This document shows, piece after piece, positions 33,856 through 45,690 of a stretch of DNA of 64,000 nt. A program made the translations under genes and the position numbers. The notes under the pieces were generated by a model. The model searched no databases. It saw only the letters and a program-made list of their open reading frames with translations, and was not told the DNA's origin. The first letter of the stretch is position 1; each line of letters starts with the position of its first letter. The stretch covers positions 67,142,591 to 67,206,590 of the forward strand of contig NC_067195.1 of the NCBI RefSeq assembly GCF_000699445.3, in the 5' to 3' direction. The stretch comes from Schistosoma haematobium (taxonomy: Eukaryota > Platyhelminthes > Trematoda > Strigeidida > Schistosomatidae).

Positions 33856-36046
33856 AAGATTAAAGTTTTTTTCGAATGGTGCTTGAATAATGATTGCAAT
33901 CCTCATCATATTATTAAAGGTGTACATGCATGTAAAATACCTCCTTCATTAAGAAAATCAATATTTGTTCAAATTCATAAAGGGATCTAATTTCAACAAA
34001 TTAACTCATTATATTTATTGATAAGCTGAATAAAGACTTGAAAAGTGAATCTAATTATCTTGTTAATCATTAACTTAAACAAGAATTCATACCTATTTAT
34101 AAATAGTCAATTGTCTAAGTTTTGTTTTAATTTTCAATATACTCGAAACTATTTATTGATTTAGATAAATATTGTGTTCTATTGGATAATCCAAAGAATA
34201 AAATTTAGATAGTCTGTTCTTTATTCTTCATTATTCGCTATCAGGGAAAAAAGTATATTGGTGTATTTTTAGATTGTGGCTAGTAGTGGAATTTAAATCA
34301 TCAGTTTCATCCAATTTTAGCTATGTTGATTGAATATACCTACCATCGGATTGTAAATGATCACATCAAAAGTTAAACTGTTTACTTATCCTTTTGATCC
34401 ATATTTTATTCATTAAATTTCTGAGTCCACATAACCATAAACTTGTTCAACAGGTACTGTATTATTTGTATAGGCTTGTATTTTGCTGTTGTTAATATTT
34501 AGAACAATGTAATACGAATACGGGTCTTCACAAATAAAACGATATTTTGTTTAGCATAAGAAAAAATTTGCTTTACATCACTCAGATTGTTTAAGATCGA
34601 AAACTTTGAATAGTCAATCGAATAGCTCTTTTTACACTTTTAAGATTCATATATCATGTAAGTAAATAATAAACATTTCATTTGAAACAAATGATCGTGT
34701 TAAGCTAAAAAGCAGCTGTATAACAATTCAAAACTAAGAAGTATTGGATAGATGTTTCGTTTTATTTTAGTACATTTCAGCTAAATCCAACGACGACAAC
34801 ACACGGATATTGACTCGTGACATCAAATTTTTGTGGCCACTATTCAGTCGGGATCTAGTGAAATACATTTCTAACTCCAGTCAATCCACCATACATCCCA
34901 ATAATTCAGTGACGAATGTTGTGTCATGTCATGAGTCAGAACAAGTTAAAACCAAAAACCATATAGTATGGCAATTGTGAGTCAGTACCTCTGTAGAGCA
35001 CCAAACTAACGACATTCATGTCCATGGCTACTTGATTTGCAATGACCTCCCTGGTGATATTAGTTCAGGACAACGGTTAACTTCAAACTAATAGTTCTAA
35101 CTGCATTAAAATGTTGTTAGACAACACAGAAATATATATGTAATGATTCTATGAACAAATATTTCTATTTGGCATTGTGTAAAGCTATCAGTTACTTTAA
35201 AAATATAGTTAGACACCACGAAGTTTTATCTAGGACAAAATGTATTCTTTTATTGTAAAATGTAAAACTGAGGAGCTTTCATAATTACTTACAGTCTTGT
35301 AAAAAGAAATTCGTAATCACAAGTTTCTAATGTGTTAGAGAAACATTTAGTCATCTTTTTAAGTGCAAAACTTCTATTGAATCGGTGTAAAACCTTGTTT
35401 CCTGGTTTTGAAGTTTATATATATTTATATGTGTGTCAGCCAAAATTGATAAAATGTCTCAGCCTCAGCTGTACCATTAACTATCTGATCTTAGACCAAA
35501 ACGTCAGAACATATAGAAATGGTTTGGACTCTTAAAGGGATTATTTATATTGTTTACCAAATAAACATCAAGCCGCTTAGTAGTAATGAAACTACGACAA
35601 AAGAACATAATAACATTCCATCAAAACTAGAAAATGATAACAGTTTAGCAAGAAACAAATTAGGTAGAGATTCTGGTATTGTATTGATAGCGCAGCGTAG
35701 TAGTATATAAATCATGTAGCGTAATCTGATGTGGTTTACAATTAAAATATGTAATTTGAAAAAAATAAATATATTAACTGTAACAGAAAACTATGTAACT
35801 AAACAAAATAGAAGTAGTACATTGTGGAACGATAGGCATTTACTTTAAATTATGAGTTTTATGACATCTTAATTGTCGAAAAATAAAAGTGGATACTTGA
35901 AATCAATAGACTCTTTGGTCATCAGCTCGCGTAAACTGATTCCCTAGTTAAACAATAACCTGTGGCTGATTTAAAAATAATTGTTCTACGTTTTTAATGA
36001 TAATTTTAGGTTCGCAGATAGAATTAATTAAACTGATTATTATCAG
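33856..36046. other. AT-rich, with a short Sm-alpha scrap
   Basis: About 2.2 kb with no gene signal. GTGGCTAGTAGTGGAAT at 34276-34292 matches the Sm-alpha end but stops before the ribozyme. A less AT-rich block at 34790-35090 is unassigned. Confidence 0.4.
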
Positions 36047-36272
36047 AAGGGGTTTTGTGGAGATTTTAGTAAGTTTATGGTTGAATTCATGAGTCAATTG
36101 AAGCTAGACTACAATGGAAGACTTAGAAGCACTGAACGGCCGTTTCGTCCGAGTACGGGACTCTTCAGCGGTGCGCGCCCATGACACCGCTCATAGGATT
36201 CGAACCCAGAACCTACCAGTGTCGCGCGCGAACACTTAACCGCTAGACCACTGAGCCGGCATCGAATGGTGT
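36047..36272 (-). mobile_element. tRNA-SINE/hammerhead, left half of head-to-head pair
   Basis: In minus orientation: tail (GGTTTTGTGGAGATTTTAG, GAATTCATGAGTCAATTG), hammerhead 36129-36174, B box (GGATTCGAACCC on plus), A box region (CTAGACCACTGAGCCGG). It meets the right-hand copy at its head. Confidence 0.8.
36129..36174 (-). ncRNA. Hammerhead ribozyme, GUU triplet
   Basis: CTGAAGA, stem II GTCC with GGAC, GAAA and stem III CGGCCG are present. Stem I GCACCG with CAGTGC has one mismatch. The cleavage triplet is GTT in place of GTC, permitted by the NUH rule but slower. Confidence 0.65.
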
Positions 36273-36600
36273 ATTTCCTGGAGTGCTAATGAGAAGCTGT
36301 GACCAGTAGAGTTCATCTGTGTCTGTTGTGAGATAGTAACTCACTGAAGAAAATGGTGGACGGTGGCGCAACTTCGTGGATTGGTTGAAGTTAGACATTA
36401 ACACCGTTGGATGCCGGCTCAGTGATAAAGAAGTTAGGCGTTCGCGCGATACTGATAGGCCCTAGGTTCAAATGGAGTGGGGCGGAATCGTGGATGAGTA
36501 CTGCTAAGGACTTCCATACTAAGACGAAACGGCCGTCCAGTGCTTCCAGGTTTTCAATTGTGGTCTAGCTTCAGTTGTCTCATGAATTCAACTATAAACT
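36273..36600 (+). mobile_element. tRNA-SINE/hammerhead, right half of head-to-head pair
   Basis: In plus orientation: linker (CCTGGAGTGCTAATGAGAAG), head motif (GGTTGAAGTTAGACATTAAC near 36383), damaged A box, B-box remnant (TAGGTTCAAATGG), a hammerhead with core CTAAGGA (36498-36543, broken at G5) and the tail TCATGAATTCAACTATAAAC. Confidence 0.8.
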
Positions 36601-37529
36601 GATTATCCTATACAATCTTATGACTTCCGACTTCCCCTTTTAGAAATATCGGCATGGAAAAAATAAGACATTTCAGTAGCCCATACTTATAACTAGCTAT
36701 GACGATCAAGGTTCAAACTAAACTGTATACAATAAAGTAATAATAGATTTCCTGGTGGTAGAGCGTAGGGACCAACTTCTAATGATGCTTGTTTAATTTA
36801 TGAAAATAACTTGATACCTTTCAAATAGATACAAAAATGTGAACCACATCACAGAACCGATATGAAGTGAAGAGATATACTAAACTTTTAAGGTTAGATT
36901 TGTTGGAAGAGGAAATCTTTGACTTGCTATGCCAATGAGTAGAAAATTATACCATACCTATTAGGTCGTCGGCTCAAGTAATATGTCATCTACACTAATT
37001 AAATAAACGTAGTTTTATAGTTGGCTTTTACACAATAACAGTGTATACAAATCACTACTAGGCTATTATCGAGGTTGTTAGTACGCTACAAACAACAGAA
37101 CCCAAGTGTCAGAAACAGTAAATGATAAAATCAAATGACCCGCATTTCAGTTATAACTCTACATTTGTGAGAAATCTGTCATAAAAATATCATGTATATA
37201 CATGTAACACCACCGAATTATTTGATTAAAAAAACTGTTGAAATTATTGTTATAAAGGTAACTAGATATCTGATATCATTATTAATTTTAAAATCCCACT
37301 TTTAATAAGTTGATAAATACACGCCCTAATGTCAAGCGAAAATATATTAATTAGGTCATTATAAGAATTATCATCATTATTGTTCCTAATATTGTTACTA
37401 TGTTCACTACTCTATTCTATACAAACCATATGTACATGTAGTATATGCTAATTATGTCAATAAGCCGCATCAAAGAAGGAGGTGGCACGGAGAGCAGAAC
37501 AACCTCAAGAACAACAGTTTAAAGGAAGG
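36601..37529. other. AT-rich, no element recognised
   Basis: Nothing recognised. Confidence 0.4.
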
Positions 37530-37780
37530 AAGAGTGTGATGCATGCTACTTATGTCGACAGACATAAGTAGTATTTAACATCAATCGGAAATAGTAAACC
37601 TGTCAGTAGAAGATTAAGAAGATCAAGTCGAAGAAAACAGAAAATGTAATAGAAATGAATTTCGAATTAAAAGTATGCAGAATGTCAACGACAATTAATG
37701 AAGGGTTTCCAAATGAAGTATTTAATGTATAGTTTTCATAATTCACCAAGATATTATACAATAAACTGGTTGTCTACTAC
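37530..37780 (-). mobile_element. MITE-like repeat, minus strand, diverged
   Basis: The plus strand reads GAGTGTGATGCATGCTACT, then ATAAGTAGTATTTAACATC, AGATTAAGAAGATCAAG and AAATGAAGTATTTAATGTA, the complement of the MITE copies at 52054 and 59320. It includes a perfect small palindrome, CTACTTATGTC against GACATAAGTAG (37546-37571). Confidence 0.55.
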
Positions 37781-37789
37781 GTGAGTTCG

Positions 37790-38170
37790 CGTATACAGCC
37801 TCTGCCAGGGAAGTCCTACTCATTGCCTTTCCGTGGCGGGGGTGTTGTTTACGAAAATGAGAGGATGAAAAGCGAATGTCCAGCGCTTTAACCGGATCCA
37901 AAAACAATGGTACATATGGGCTCCAGTATCCTGTGGGAACAAATGGCGTATGAACCAATCGTTGGTGACCGGCTACCATGGGAATGCATCTCCTCACGAT
38001 GCTCCACTGCCTTGTGGATCAGACCCTCAGGTCAAAGGCTCGGGGTGTGGCCCCCTAAGAAAACCACCTACTTCGGTTTGGGCACCCGGGCAGTATCACG
38101 GCCCACACACACACAAATATGGTGTGGCGTATATATATTCGGTGCCCTCTTGTACCGATATTTATGTGTT
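37790..38170 (+). repeat. GC-rich repeat-like block, unclassified
   Basis: It is strikingly GC-rich for this window (CGGGGTGTGGCCCCCTAAG near 38041, GGTTTGGGCACCCGGGCAG near 38076) with sharp edges, followed by a CA run and an AT run. Open frames of 84-111 codons on both strands overlap each other and show no domain. I regard it as an untranslated part of a high-copy retroelement, without a second copy here to prove it. Confidence 0.45.
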
Positions 38171-38989
38171 GAAATATATATATATATATATATCTTTTTG
38201 CTAATCATTTTCATATTTCATTTTCCGACAAACTGTATATAGAAGAAATAAGTTAGACCATCATTTTTTCTAAAAAAAAAAGAACAATCTAATCGTTCAT
38301 CGAATGAATATCTCATTCTCCGCCTACTATATTTATTAACATTCAGTCTTATATTATAACCAGAATTATCTTTATCTCCAACAAATAATCTAAAATAATC
38401 ATATCAACTAAGTAAATTCTATGGAATAAAATAGTATATAGTATATATTCTACCTTCCCTCCCTCCTCTAGTTTCTTTTTTTCTTTTACTTTTTTTTCTT
38501 CTATTAAATTTGAATAATTTAATTAATTCATTGTCCTTTCTTTTCATATGTCATTTTGATTTTCTTTGGTCTCTTTTCATCTAATTTATTTTTTTTTCTT
38601 TATTTTCTTTATTATTATTGGTGTTTTTATTTGTTTATATTTTGTCATAAATGAAACTAACAACATAAAATAGAAGTAAACTACAAACCGATTTGACATA
38701 TATTGGATATATATTTAATTTATTAAAATACAAGGAACAAATTAGTATTTCTTATACTAAACAGAATATGGACAAAATAATAATCATCTTTTTTTTCTCT
38801 CTCTCCTTTTTTTCACATTTGCTTTCGTTACTATTATTATTATTATTATCATTTAATTGGTTTTATAGTTTGATGCTATCAATGTGTTTTTTTAGGCAAC
38901 AATTTTATTCTATCTGTTTTTGACAAAACAATTGAGTTCATATTATAATAAGATATAAATTATATCATAGATATATATGTATGTAGGTA
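38171..38989. other. AT- and pyrimidine-rich low-complexity
   Basis: Long T-rich, CT-rich and TTA-rich runs (for example 38463-38510, 38780-38850). No gene signal. Confidence 0.5.
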
Positions 38990-39350
38990 GGAAAAATCCA
39001 ATTTACACGTCCATGTCATGCCTCCTGGATAGTGGGATGGATGACCCATGAACTAACATGAGCAATAACCTAGGTGGTAGAGATCGAGTTAATCACCCAT
39101 TCAACCGATACCCTCAAACTGATTATGAACTCCACAAAGAATCACAGCACGATTAATCTTGGATGGAAAAATGACGAAAAATTGAAGAAATAAATGGTGC
39201 ATGTAATGTATGGGGCTGTTCCTAACGGGGCAAACTCCAACCGGTTGTAAAAACAGCTATTCTAGTCCCGGTAGTTATGCCGTGCTTCGATGTGGTCTAT
39301 TTTTTTTCAGAAAGGCCGACTAGGCTTCACCAACTTGTTTGGTTGGAAGG
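38990..39350 (+). repeat. Unclassified dispersed repeat, copy 2
   Basis: Same element and orientation as 23276-23634 (CATGCCTCCTGGATAGTGG, CCTAACGGGGCAAACTCC, GGCCGACTAGGCTTCACC). It ends at GGTTGGAAGG, the same point as the other copy. Confidence 0.75.
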
Positions 39351-39700
39351 GGGGCAATGTATGTACGCATAGTGTATGTATATATGTATATATTGTAATG
39401 CTGTACTGTGAGGTAAGTTAATATCATGAATAAAAGTAATAATTAAAAAAAACTTGATTTTTCTTTGTACACTTATGATTTTAAAATGAAACTGTAAGAC
39501 AACTTTGGTTATTTTTCTTTATAAAAAAAAGTTTTTTATTAAAATAAATTCTCCTTCATTTTTCCTAAAACTCCTTAACTTACAAACATAACAGGTTTAT
39601 TTTTCTTCATGCTCTCATTTCTTCAATCAAAATTTATTTCAATAGTTGAGATCATGAGTCAATTAAAAGCTGAACCATCATCGTTTTATGGAAACATATG

Positions 39701-40100
39701 CTTCGTAACATGAAAACTAGTCATACAGTGTGTCCACAGAGATCATCCTGAAGACAGATAGTTTAAATGCTATACCAACATCAGCTTGAAATATCTACCG
39801 TCACTAAAGAGATATGACATTTCTCTTATATTGATCACAAATACAATAAATATCTCTAAATTGAAACTGGATACTAACTTAATGTCTTCACTGATACTGC
39901 AGAAGGTAAGGGAATTATTCTTGATCTCAAGGAAATTGTTCGAATCCCGAAATCTTGCCATATGTAGCTATTGTAGAACAGTAATGCATTAAATTTATTT
40001 GTTTCGCATGCGAATTACACGCATTGTTTTTAAGGCTTCATTAAATACAATGTGGCAATAATTAAATTGTTTGAAGTTAGACATTAACACTATTGAATTC
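39701..40100 (+). repeat. Left 400-bp arm of a large inverted repeat
   Basis: Reverse complement of 40917-41316 with about one difference seen (an A/G near 39887 by frame comparison). The inner edge is the SINE head motif GAAGTTAGACATTAACAC. The outer edge fades into weak similarity for a further ~15 bp. Confidence 0.9.
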
Positions 40101-40310
40101 CGACTCGTTGGTCTAAAACTTAACCAAATGTAAGATCCTGAATTGCAGTCTCGGATAAGAGACCCTGACGCGCACTGCTCTAGAGTCCTGTACATGGACG
40201 AAATGGCTGTCCAATGCTTCCAGGTTTTTCATAGTGGTCTATCTTCAATTGACTCATGAATTCAACTATTAAATTACTAAAATCTTTACAAAACCCTTCT
40301 CTGATAATAA
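40075..40310 (+). mobile_element. tRNA-SINE copy inside inverted repeat, left
   Basis: Head motif, degenerate A box (TTGGTCTAAAAC), hammerhead region with core CTCTAGA (broken), tail (TTGACTCATGAATTCAAC) and the terminal AAAACCCTTCTCTGATAAT. The ribozyme is inactive. Confidence 0.75.
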
Positions 40311-40734
40311 TTAAATGGTTTGTTGTTTTTTTACTTTTCGTCGTTTTCCGAATTGTCCCCGTGTCATTTATTTCAATAAACCATTTCCTTCAGTTTTATG
40401 AGTAGTTTTCTTTAAGGCATATTTTATTATATCTTAAATGATTCAAGGTTCACTAGTATTTTATCTAATAAAACTCTATATATCACATTTTCTATGTAAC
40501 AAAACGTACGTTAATATTGATTGAGTAAGAAGAAAAATATTAATTCGAATAAAAAAACATATGACAATTAGTACATTAATGAATTAAGAATAGAATTTGC
40601 AATATATTAAGATAATATAATTGTATATTTGCATCTGTATTCATGTTTTATTGATACTGCGTTAAGCAATATAAATTGTATATAGTACAGTATTGTATGT
40701 GTAACATTCAATCATTCAAAGTTTTTTTATCAAC
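40311..40734. other. Centre of the inverted repeat
   Basis: AT-rich loop region with no recognised element. Confidence 0.5.
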
Positions 40735-40940
40735 ATAGGGTTGTAGAGATTATTAAGTTTTTGGTTGAGATCATGAATCGATTGACGTTAGACCACCGAA
40801 GAATACTCGGCCGTTTTGACCTAGTACGGGAGAGTCCACGTTCCCGCCCCACTCGATTCGAACCCAGGACCTATCGGTGTCGCGCATGAATGCTTAACCT
40901 CAAGACCGATGAGCCAGAATTCAATAGTGTTAATGTCTAA
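40735..40940 (-). mobile_element. tRNA-SINE copy inside inverted repeat, right
   Basis: Minus orientation: tail AGGGTTGTAGAGATTATTAAG, GATCATGAATCGATTG, destroyed hammerhead (about 40810-40850), good B box (GATTCGAACCCAGG on plus) and head motif. It differs clearly from the left copy. Confidence 0.78.
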
Positions 40941-41316
40941 CTTCAAACAATTTAATTATTGCCACATTGTATTTAATGAAGCCTTAAAAACAATGCGTGT
41001 AATTCGCATGCGAAACAAATAAATTTAATGCATTACTGTTCTACAATAGCTACATATGGCAAGATTTCGGGATTCGAACAATTTCCTTGAGATCAAGAAT
41101 AATTCCCTTACCTTCTGCAGTATCAGTGAAGACATTAGGTTAGTATCCAGTTTCAATTTAGAGATATTTATTGTATTTGTGATCAATATAAGAGAAATGT
41201 CATATCTCTTTAGTGACGGTAGATATTTCAAGCTGATGTTGGTATAGCATTTAAACTATCTGTCTTCAGGATGATCTCTGTGGACACACTGTATGACTAG
41301 TTTTCATGTTACGAAG
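40917..41316 (-). repeat. Right 400-bp arm of a large inverted repeat
   Basis: Inverted partner of 39701-40100. The 68-codon translation is identical in both arms and a 63-codon translation differs by one residue (K/R), although neither frame looks like a gene. Confidence 0.9.
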
Positions 41317-44164
41317 AATGTATTTCCACAACATTCGTTTCGAGTTTATTTAATCTCATTCTTAGTTGCGGTATCCTTCAATTAGAGCGTCTAACATCTG
41401 GCTGGTAACATAAATAAGACTGAGTATTCCTTCACTAGCACTTTAATGTTTCTTACCATCTTTCACCATGTAACGTTTTGTGCAAAGTAGACTATTTTTC
41501 AAACATTCCACAAAACTAGAGCTTCCAAATTATAACTTATTTAGTAAAGTTAAAGTATTAGCTGGATTTTCCAAGTGTTTCGTAAAAAATAAAAATACAT
41601 ATGAACACGTAACAGCCAAAACTTCAAAACATTAGTGTGATAAAATGATTCTTTTTGTATCCTTTCAGGATATTCAAGTCAAATACTCACGTTACCGAAG
41701 AAATTCTGTGAAGTTGAACTAGCGATCACTCTGAGTAACTAAATTACTTCATTTAACTTCAGTGACTATCTTCAGAAGTACATACTGACTCAGTACATTT
41801 AACTACTCAAAACTCGACTAGACTATAAATTTTGGATGAACCAATGAAATCAAAGAGAGCACGTCATGGTTTTTGGCTCAAAATCCATTTATTCATATGA
41901 TTAAAGAGTATTTTGACATTATATCTGATATTAGTTCATTGTGAAAACCTTAACTTATAAATGCAAATCCTACTGCTTATTCCTCGCACTAATTTATAAC
42001 ACTTTTTCAACCCCGGCAAGTGGGTTGATTTTCCTAAGATCACTGTAGCGTCACTCAAAAATCGTCCATAAGTTTAGTCTTACCCTGAGAATCTATCATG
42101 AAAACCGTTAAAATAAAAAGTATAGGATAATCAAACGCATACCTGAGACAAAATTTGGTTGCACGGTGGAAAATAATTTGTTTCTTAATAGTGTAAACAT
42201 TCCACATATGAACAAAACAGGACGTCATTGACTTTGAAAGCAACGAGATATTCTGAAGAGTTCTAATCCCATATAAGTAGTACTTAATTTAAAAATGATG
42301 AATTTTCTAGTCGCATCTTCTAAAATTTGAGAGTGGCAGTGATTTTTCAATATATCAAGTAGTGAGTTAGTGAGTTACAAAATATACCTTACATTTATAT
42401 AGGCTATTCGTTCAAATTTAACCTGAATAATACAGTCGAGCTAGTTTTCTAGCCTTTTGGTTGTTTTAATTAAAATGAAGACGCGAATACGAAAGTGAGA
42501 CAACACAAGTTTTATTAACCAGCATGAAATAAGATCTGTCAATGTTTTTAAATATAATTTTCTAAGTTTCGAAAAGCAAAAGGTCTAGGATTACAGCTCA
42601 CATCTTCCAAAATTAGGCTTCAAAACAAAGAGTATTATGAGAACACGTTTTTGTCGAACTGGCTGAACAATACTCAAAATTAAACCATACAGTCAGTTAG
42701 AATTCAACAGTCGTTTCGCTTAGTTATAGAAAAATAGCTAATGAGTTTTGTGTCAGTTTACAACCCAAAAGAAATTCTTACTGTCAAATGAACATTTAAT
42801 ATTAACTGAAAACCACTTTTGGTCAAATTTATATACGGGACTATCGTATCCTTATCCTAGCCAGTTACAGACTGCAATGATGTTTTTTCTTCTTTTATAC
42901 GGCAAATATCTGCTACTGGCACATAGTAAAAGTATTTTAACTGTACTCACTCAAATGTTTCCGATAAGTAAAAAAAGTAGGTATGTGACAAAATAGATTT
43001 TACTTTAACGAAAAGAGGCGAATGTGCAATACATGTAATCTATTCATAAAAGATATCGATGATCATAGGAAACATAAGAGAATGATAGTCTAAAAGAGGG
43101 ACTAACTAATGATAAATCAGTTAAGTTCAAGAAGGAACTCATGGATTTCGTGTCATTGTAAGCCTCTTTAAGTGTTAGCACTATAGATATTTCAAAAGGA
43201 AAGAAAATATATAATCTGAGGTTATTCTGTTAATCATATGAATAACAAACAAAAAATTCTGCTTGGGGTAGTGAACAGAAAAATCATATTGAGTACAATG
43301 AAGATTTTAGATAAAAATAAAAGGGTTTCCTTTTACAACATATAGAAACGGACTTTCAATGGGATGCACCAAGGACAAAGATGTGACTTTTTCATTAAAT
43401 GAAAGATTATAGATTCAATACTCTCAAAATAAATTGTTCCGCTGAACCAAATATTCCATGATTGGTAAATGATTTCTTTGAGTTTTGAAGGACATTCTGT
43501 TAATGAATAAATGATATTAAAAACCGTTTTGAAATTTTACGGAATCCAAATAAGCACGAGAGGATAATCGAATAATTACAATATAATTACTACTCTAGTT
43601 CATGGAAATGGTTGTAAGGATTTTGTGAACATGAATATATGAATAATATAACCATTCTCTCAATTAATCTTGAAAAACCTATGTGGTTATCACTAAGCAA
43701 TAATCACATAGGAATATCCAAAATTATTGTGATTACACATATATATAGCTTAACTTCTATAAATCTGTCCATGTATTTAAGCAACGTGTTTTCGAGTGGA
43801 TATCGTCTAAGTGTAAGTTCAAAAAAAAGTGAAAATATGAACTGACTTAGCAATAAAAACATACTAAGCACCATAACTTCTTCAGGAAGATTCCAACTAA
43901 GACAAAACAATTCTATGGTATTTTCTAGTTCTCACTTTTTTAATGAGAAATATTCTCTAAAAGAATTCTATTATAAATTTAGAACAACTAAGCTTTCATC
44001 TTCAAGAGAATTTAACATAGGTAAAAGATTTATCTGCATAGATCACAAAAGAAAATTCAACAATAATGAGTTTAATGTATATTTCAGCATTTGATAATCA
44101 GGTTTATTTGATTATTTCATGAGTTTTGTTTTTAATTATCATAGTTTGTAGACATCATTACTCT
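41317..44164. other. AT-rich, no element recognised
   Basis: About 2.8 kb, the second longest featureless stretch. Open frames are short and lack motifs. Confidence 0.4.
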
Positions 44165-44200
44165 CTGAAGAAGTGACTTAAATTGAGTTATGAAACGTCC
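44165..44200 (+). ncRNA. Hammerhead-like motif, weak
   Basis: CTGAAGA, 20 bases, then GAAACGTC. Both core boxes and a GUC triplet are present, but stem II pairs poorly beyond the closing A-U. It resembles the minimal hammerheads described in Penelope-like repeats. It may be a decayed relic or chance. Confidence 0.25.
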
Positions 44201-44296
44201 GAATATTACAAATATATTAATTTATTTATAATTATCACAGTTATTTATATAAATCTAAATATCGATTGTTTAAATGTACAATTAATTTGGTCCCCT

Positions 44297-44776
44297 ATAC
44301 TTACTTACTTACTTACTCACGCCTATTACTCCTAATGGAGCATAGGCCGCCAACCAGCATTCTACAACCCACTCTGTCATGGGCCTTCCTTTATACTTCT
44401 ATCCAATTGTTCTACATTCTTCTCACGCCTATCTCCATTTCCCGGCGTAATGTGTTCTTTGGTCTTCCTTTTTTTCTTTGGGCTTGAGGATTCTAAGTGA
44501 GGGGCTTGTCTTGTGACACAGTTGAGTGCTTTCCTCAATGTGTGTCATATCCACTTCCAGTGCTTCTTCCTGATTTCTCCCTTCTCTGGAATCTGGTTTG
44601 TTCTTTCTCATAGTAGATTGTTGCAGATAGTGTCTAGCCAACGGATCTGAAGTATTTTGCGTAGATGGCTGTTTATAAACACTTGTATCTTCTGGACAAT
44701 AAAGTCGAACTGTCGACATTTGTATTGAAAATCTTTATCGTGGTGTTGGTTTACAGTTTTGTTTTGAGTTGTTAAA
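44297..44776 (-). mobile_element. RTE LINE 3' part, minus strand
   Basis: The tail (TTACTTACTTACTCACGCC) is at 44298. Homology to the other copies continues through the ORF C-terminus to the region encoding the VETWR-like block, with a small deletion near 44700. It ends at TTTGTTTTGAGTTGTT. Confidence 0.82.
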
Positions 44777-45304
44777 TCGATGAACTAATTAACTGTATTA
44801 TTAGTTATTATTAAATAAATTGAAAAAGTGACAAACAACTCTAGATCCAACTGAAAATAACGATATATATATATATATATATTGTAGGATGAATTAAGTT
44901 CTCTCTTCTTTATACTGTTTTCTCTTTGTTGTAGGCGTTGTGTTTTTTCCTCTATCTTACTTGAAAAGATTTTGTTGCTTACTTCAATTTTTCATCTTTT
45001 CATGGATCATTAATTATACATGACCTTGTTGTTTAAGAAAAATTTTTTTTAATGAATTCAATTATTATAAATTAAGAATGTATATAAGTAGATGTTTATG
45101 TATGCAAGACAATGTATATCTGAGAAGTAAATTAATTTTTGTTTTAGATTTGCGTTTTATATGACTTTCTTTTTTTCTCTTTTTTTGAATTTACACATAA
45201 TTTACCAAAACAGATTAATGATAAACAACAATTTTTGATAAGAAAAAAAAACTTGTGACCTGAATAAGTGCAAAAAGACGAACAACAAAGAAAATGCTAA
45301 ATAT
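44777..45304. other. AT-rich with (AT)n
   Basis: Contains the AT microsatellite 44862-44882. Otherwise nothing recognised. Confidence 0.4.
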
Positions 45305-45558
45305 AGCTTCAGTATAAGGTTGTGGAGATTATTAGGTTATTGATTAGGATCTTGAACCGATTGATGTTAGACCACCATTGAAAACATGGAAGCACTGGAT
45401 GGCCGTTTTGTCCTATTGTGAGACTCCTCAGCAGTGCGTATCCACAATCCCTCTCGCGGGACTCGAACCCAGGGCCTTCAGTTTCGCGCGAGGACGCTCA
45501 ACCTACTTGACCACTGAGCCGGCATCCAATGGTGTTAATGTCTAACTTCAACCAGTCC
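45305..45558 (-). mobile_element. tRNA-SINE/hammerhead, left half of head-to-head pair
   Basis: Tail AAGGTTGTGGAGATTATTAGG, hammerhead 45392-45437, B box (GGACTCGAACCCAGG on plus), A box region (CTTGACCACTGAGCCGG), head motif at 45534. The hammerhead has CTGAGGA and good stem I, but GAAA has become AAAA, which should abolish cleavage. Confidence 0.8.
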
Positions 45559-45690
45559 ACAAAATTGGGTTCGAATCCTGTGAGCGGGATCACGAATGCA
45601 CACTGCTGTGAAGTCCCACAATCGATCGAAACGGTCATCCAGTGCTTCCAGGTTCTCAATAGTGGTTTAAGACCAATCGGTTCAAAATAT
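45559..45690 (+). mobile_element. tRNA-SINE/hammerhead, right half of head-to-head pair
   Basis: Plus copy beginning at the B box (GGGTTCGAATCCTG), with core CTGTGAA (broken), GAAACGG and CAGTGCTTCCAGG. Truncated at its head where it meets the left copy. Confidence 0.75.

Noticed and set aside
37907..38242. 111-codon open frame in the GC-rich block, and an 84-codon frame on the other strand
   Set aside because: Frames overlap on both strands, which is expected of stop-poor GC-rich DNA. No domain or start context supports either.
39770..39992. Paired 63- and 68-codon frames repeated at 41025-41247
   Set aside because: They are duplicated by the 400-bp inverted repeat, occur on both strands over the same bases, and show no motif.
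44165..44200. A confident PLE hammerhead
   Set aside because: Both core boxes and a GUC are present, but stem II does not pair well. Kept only as a low-confidence motif.
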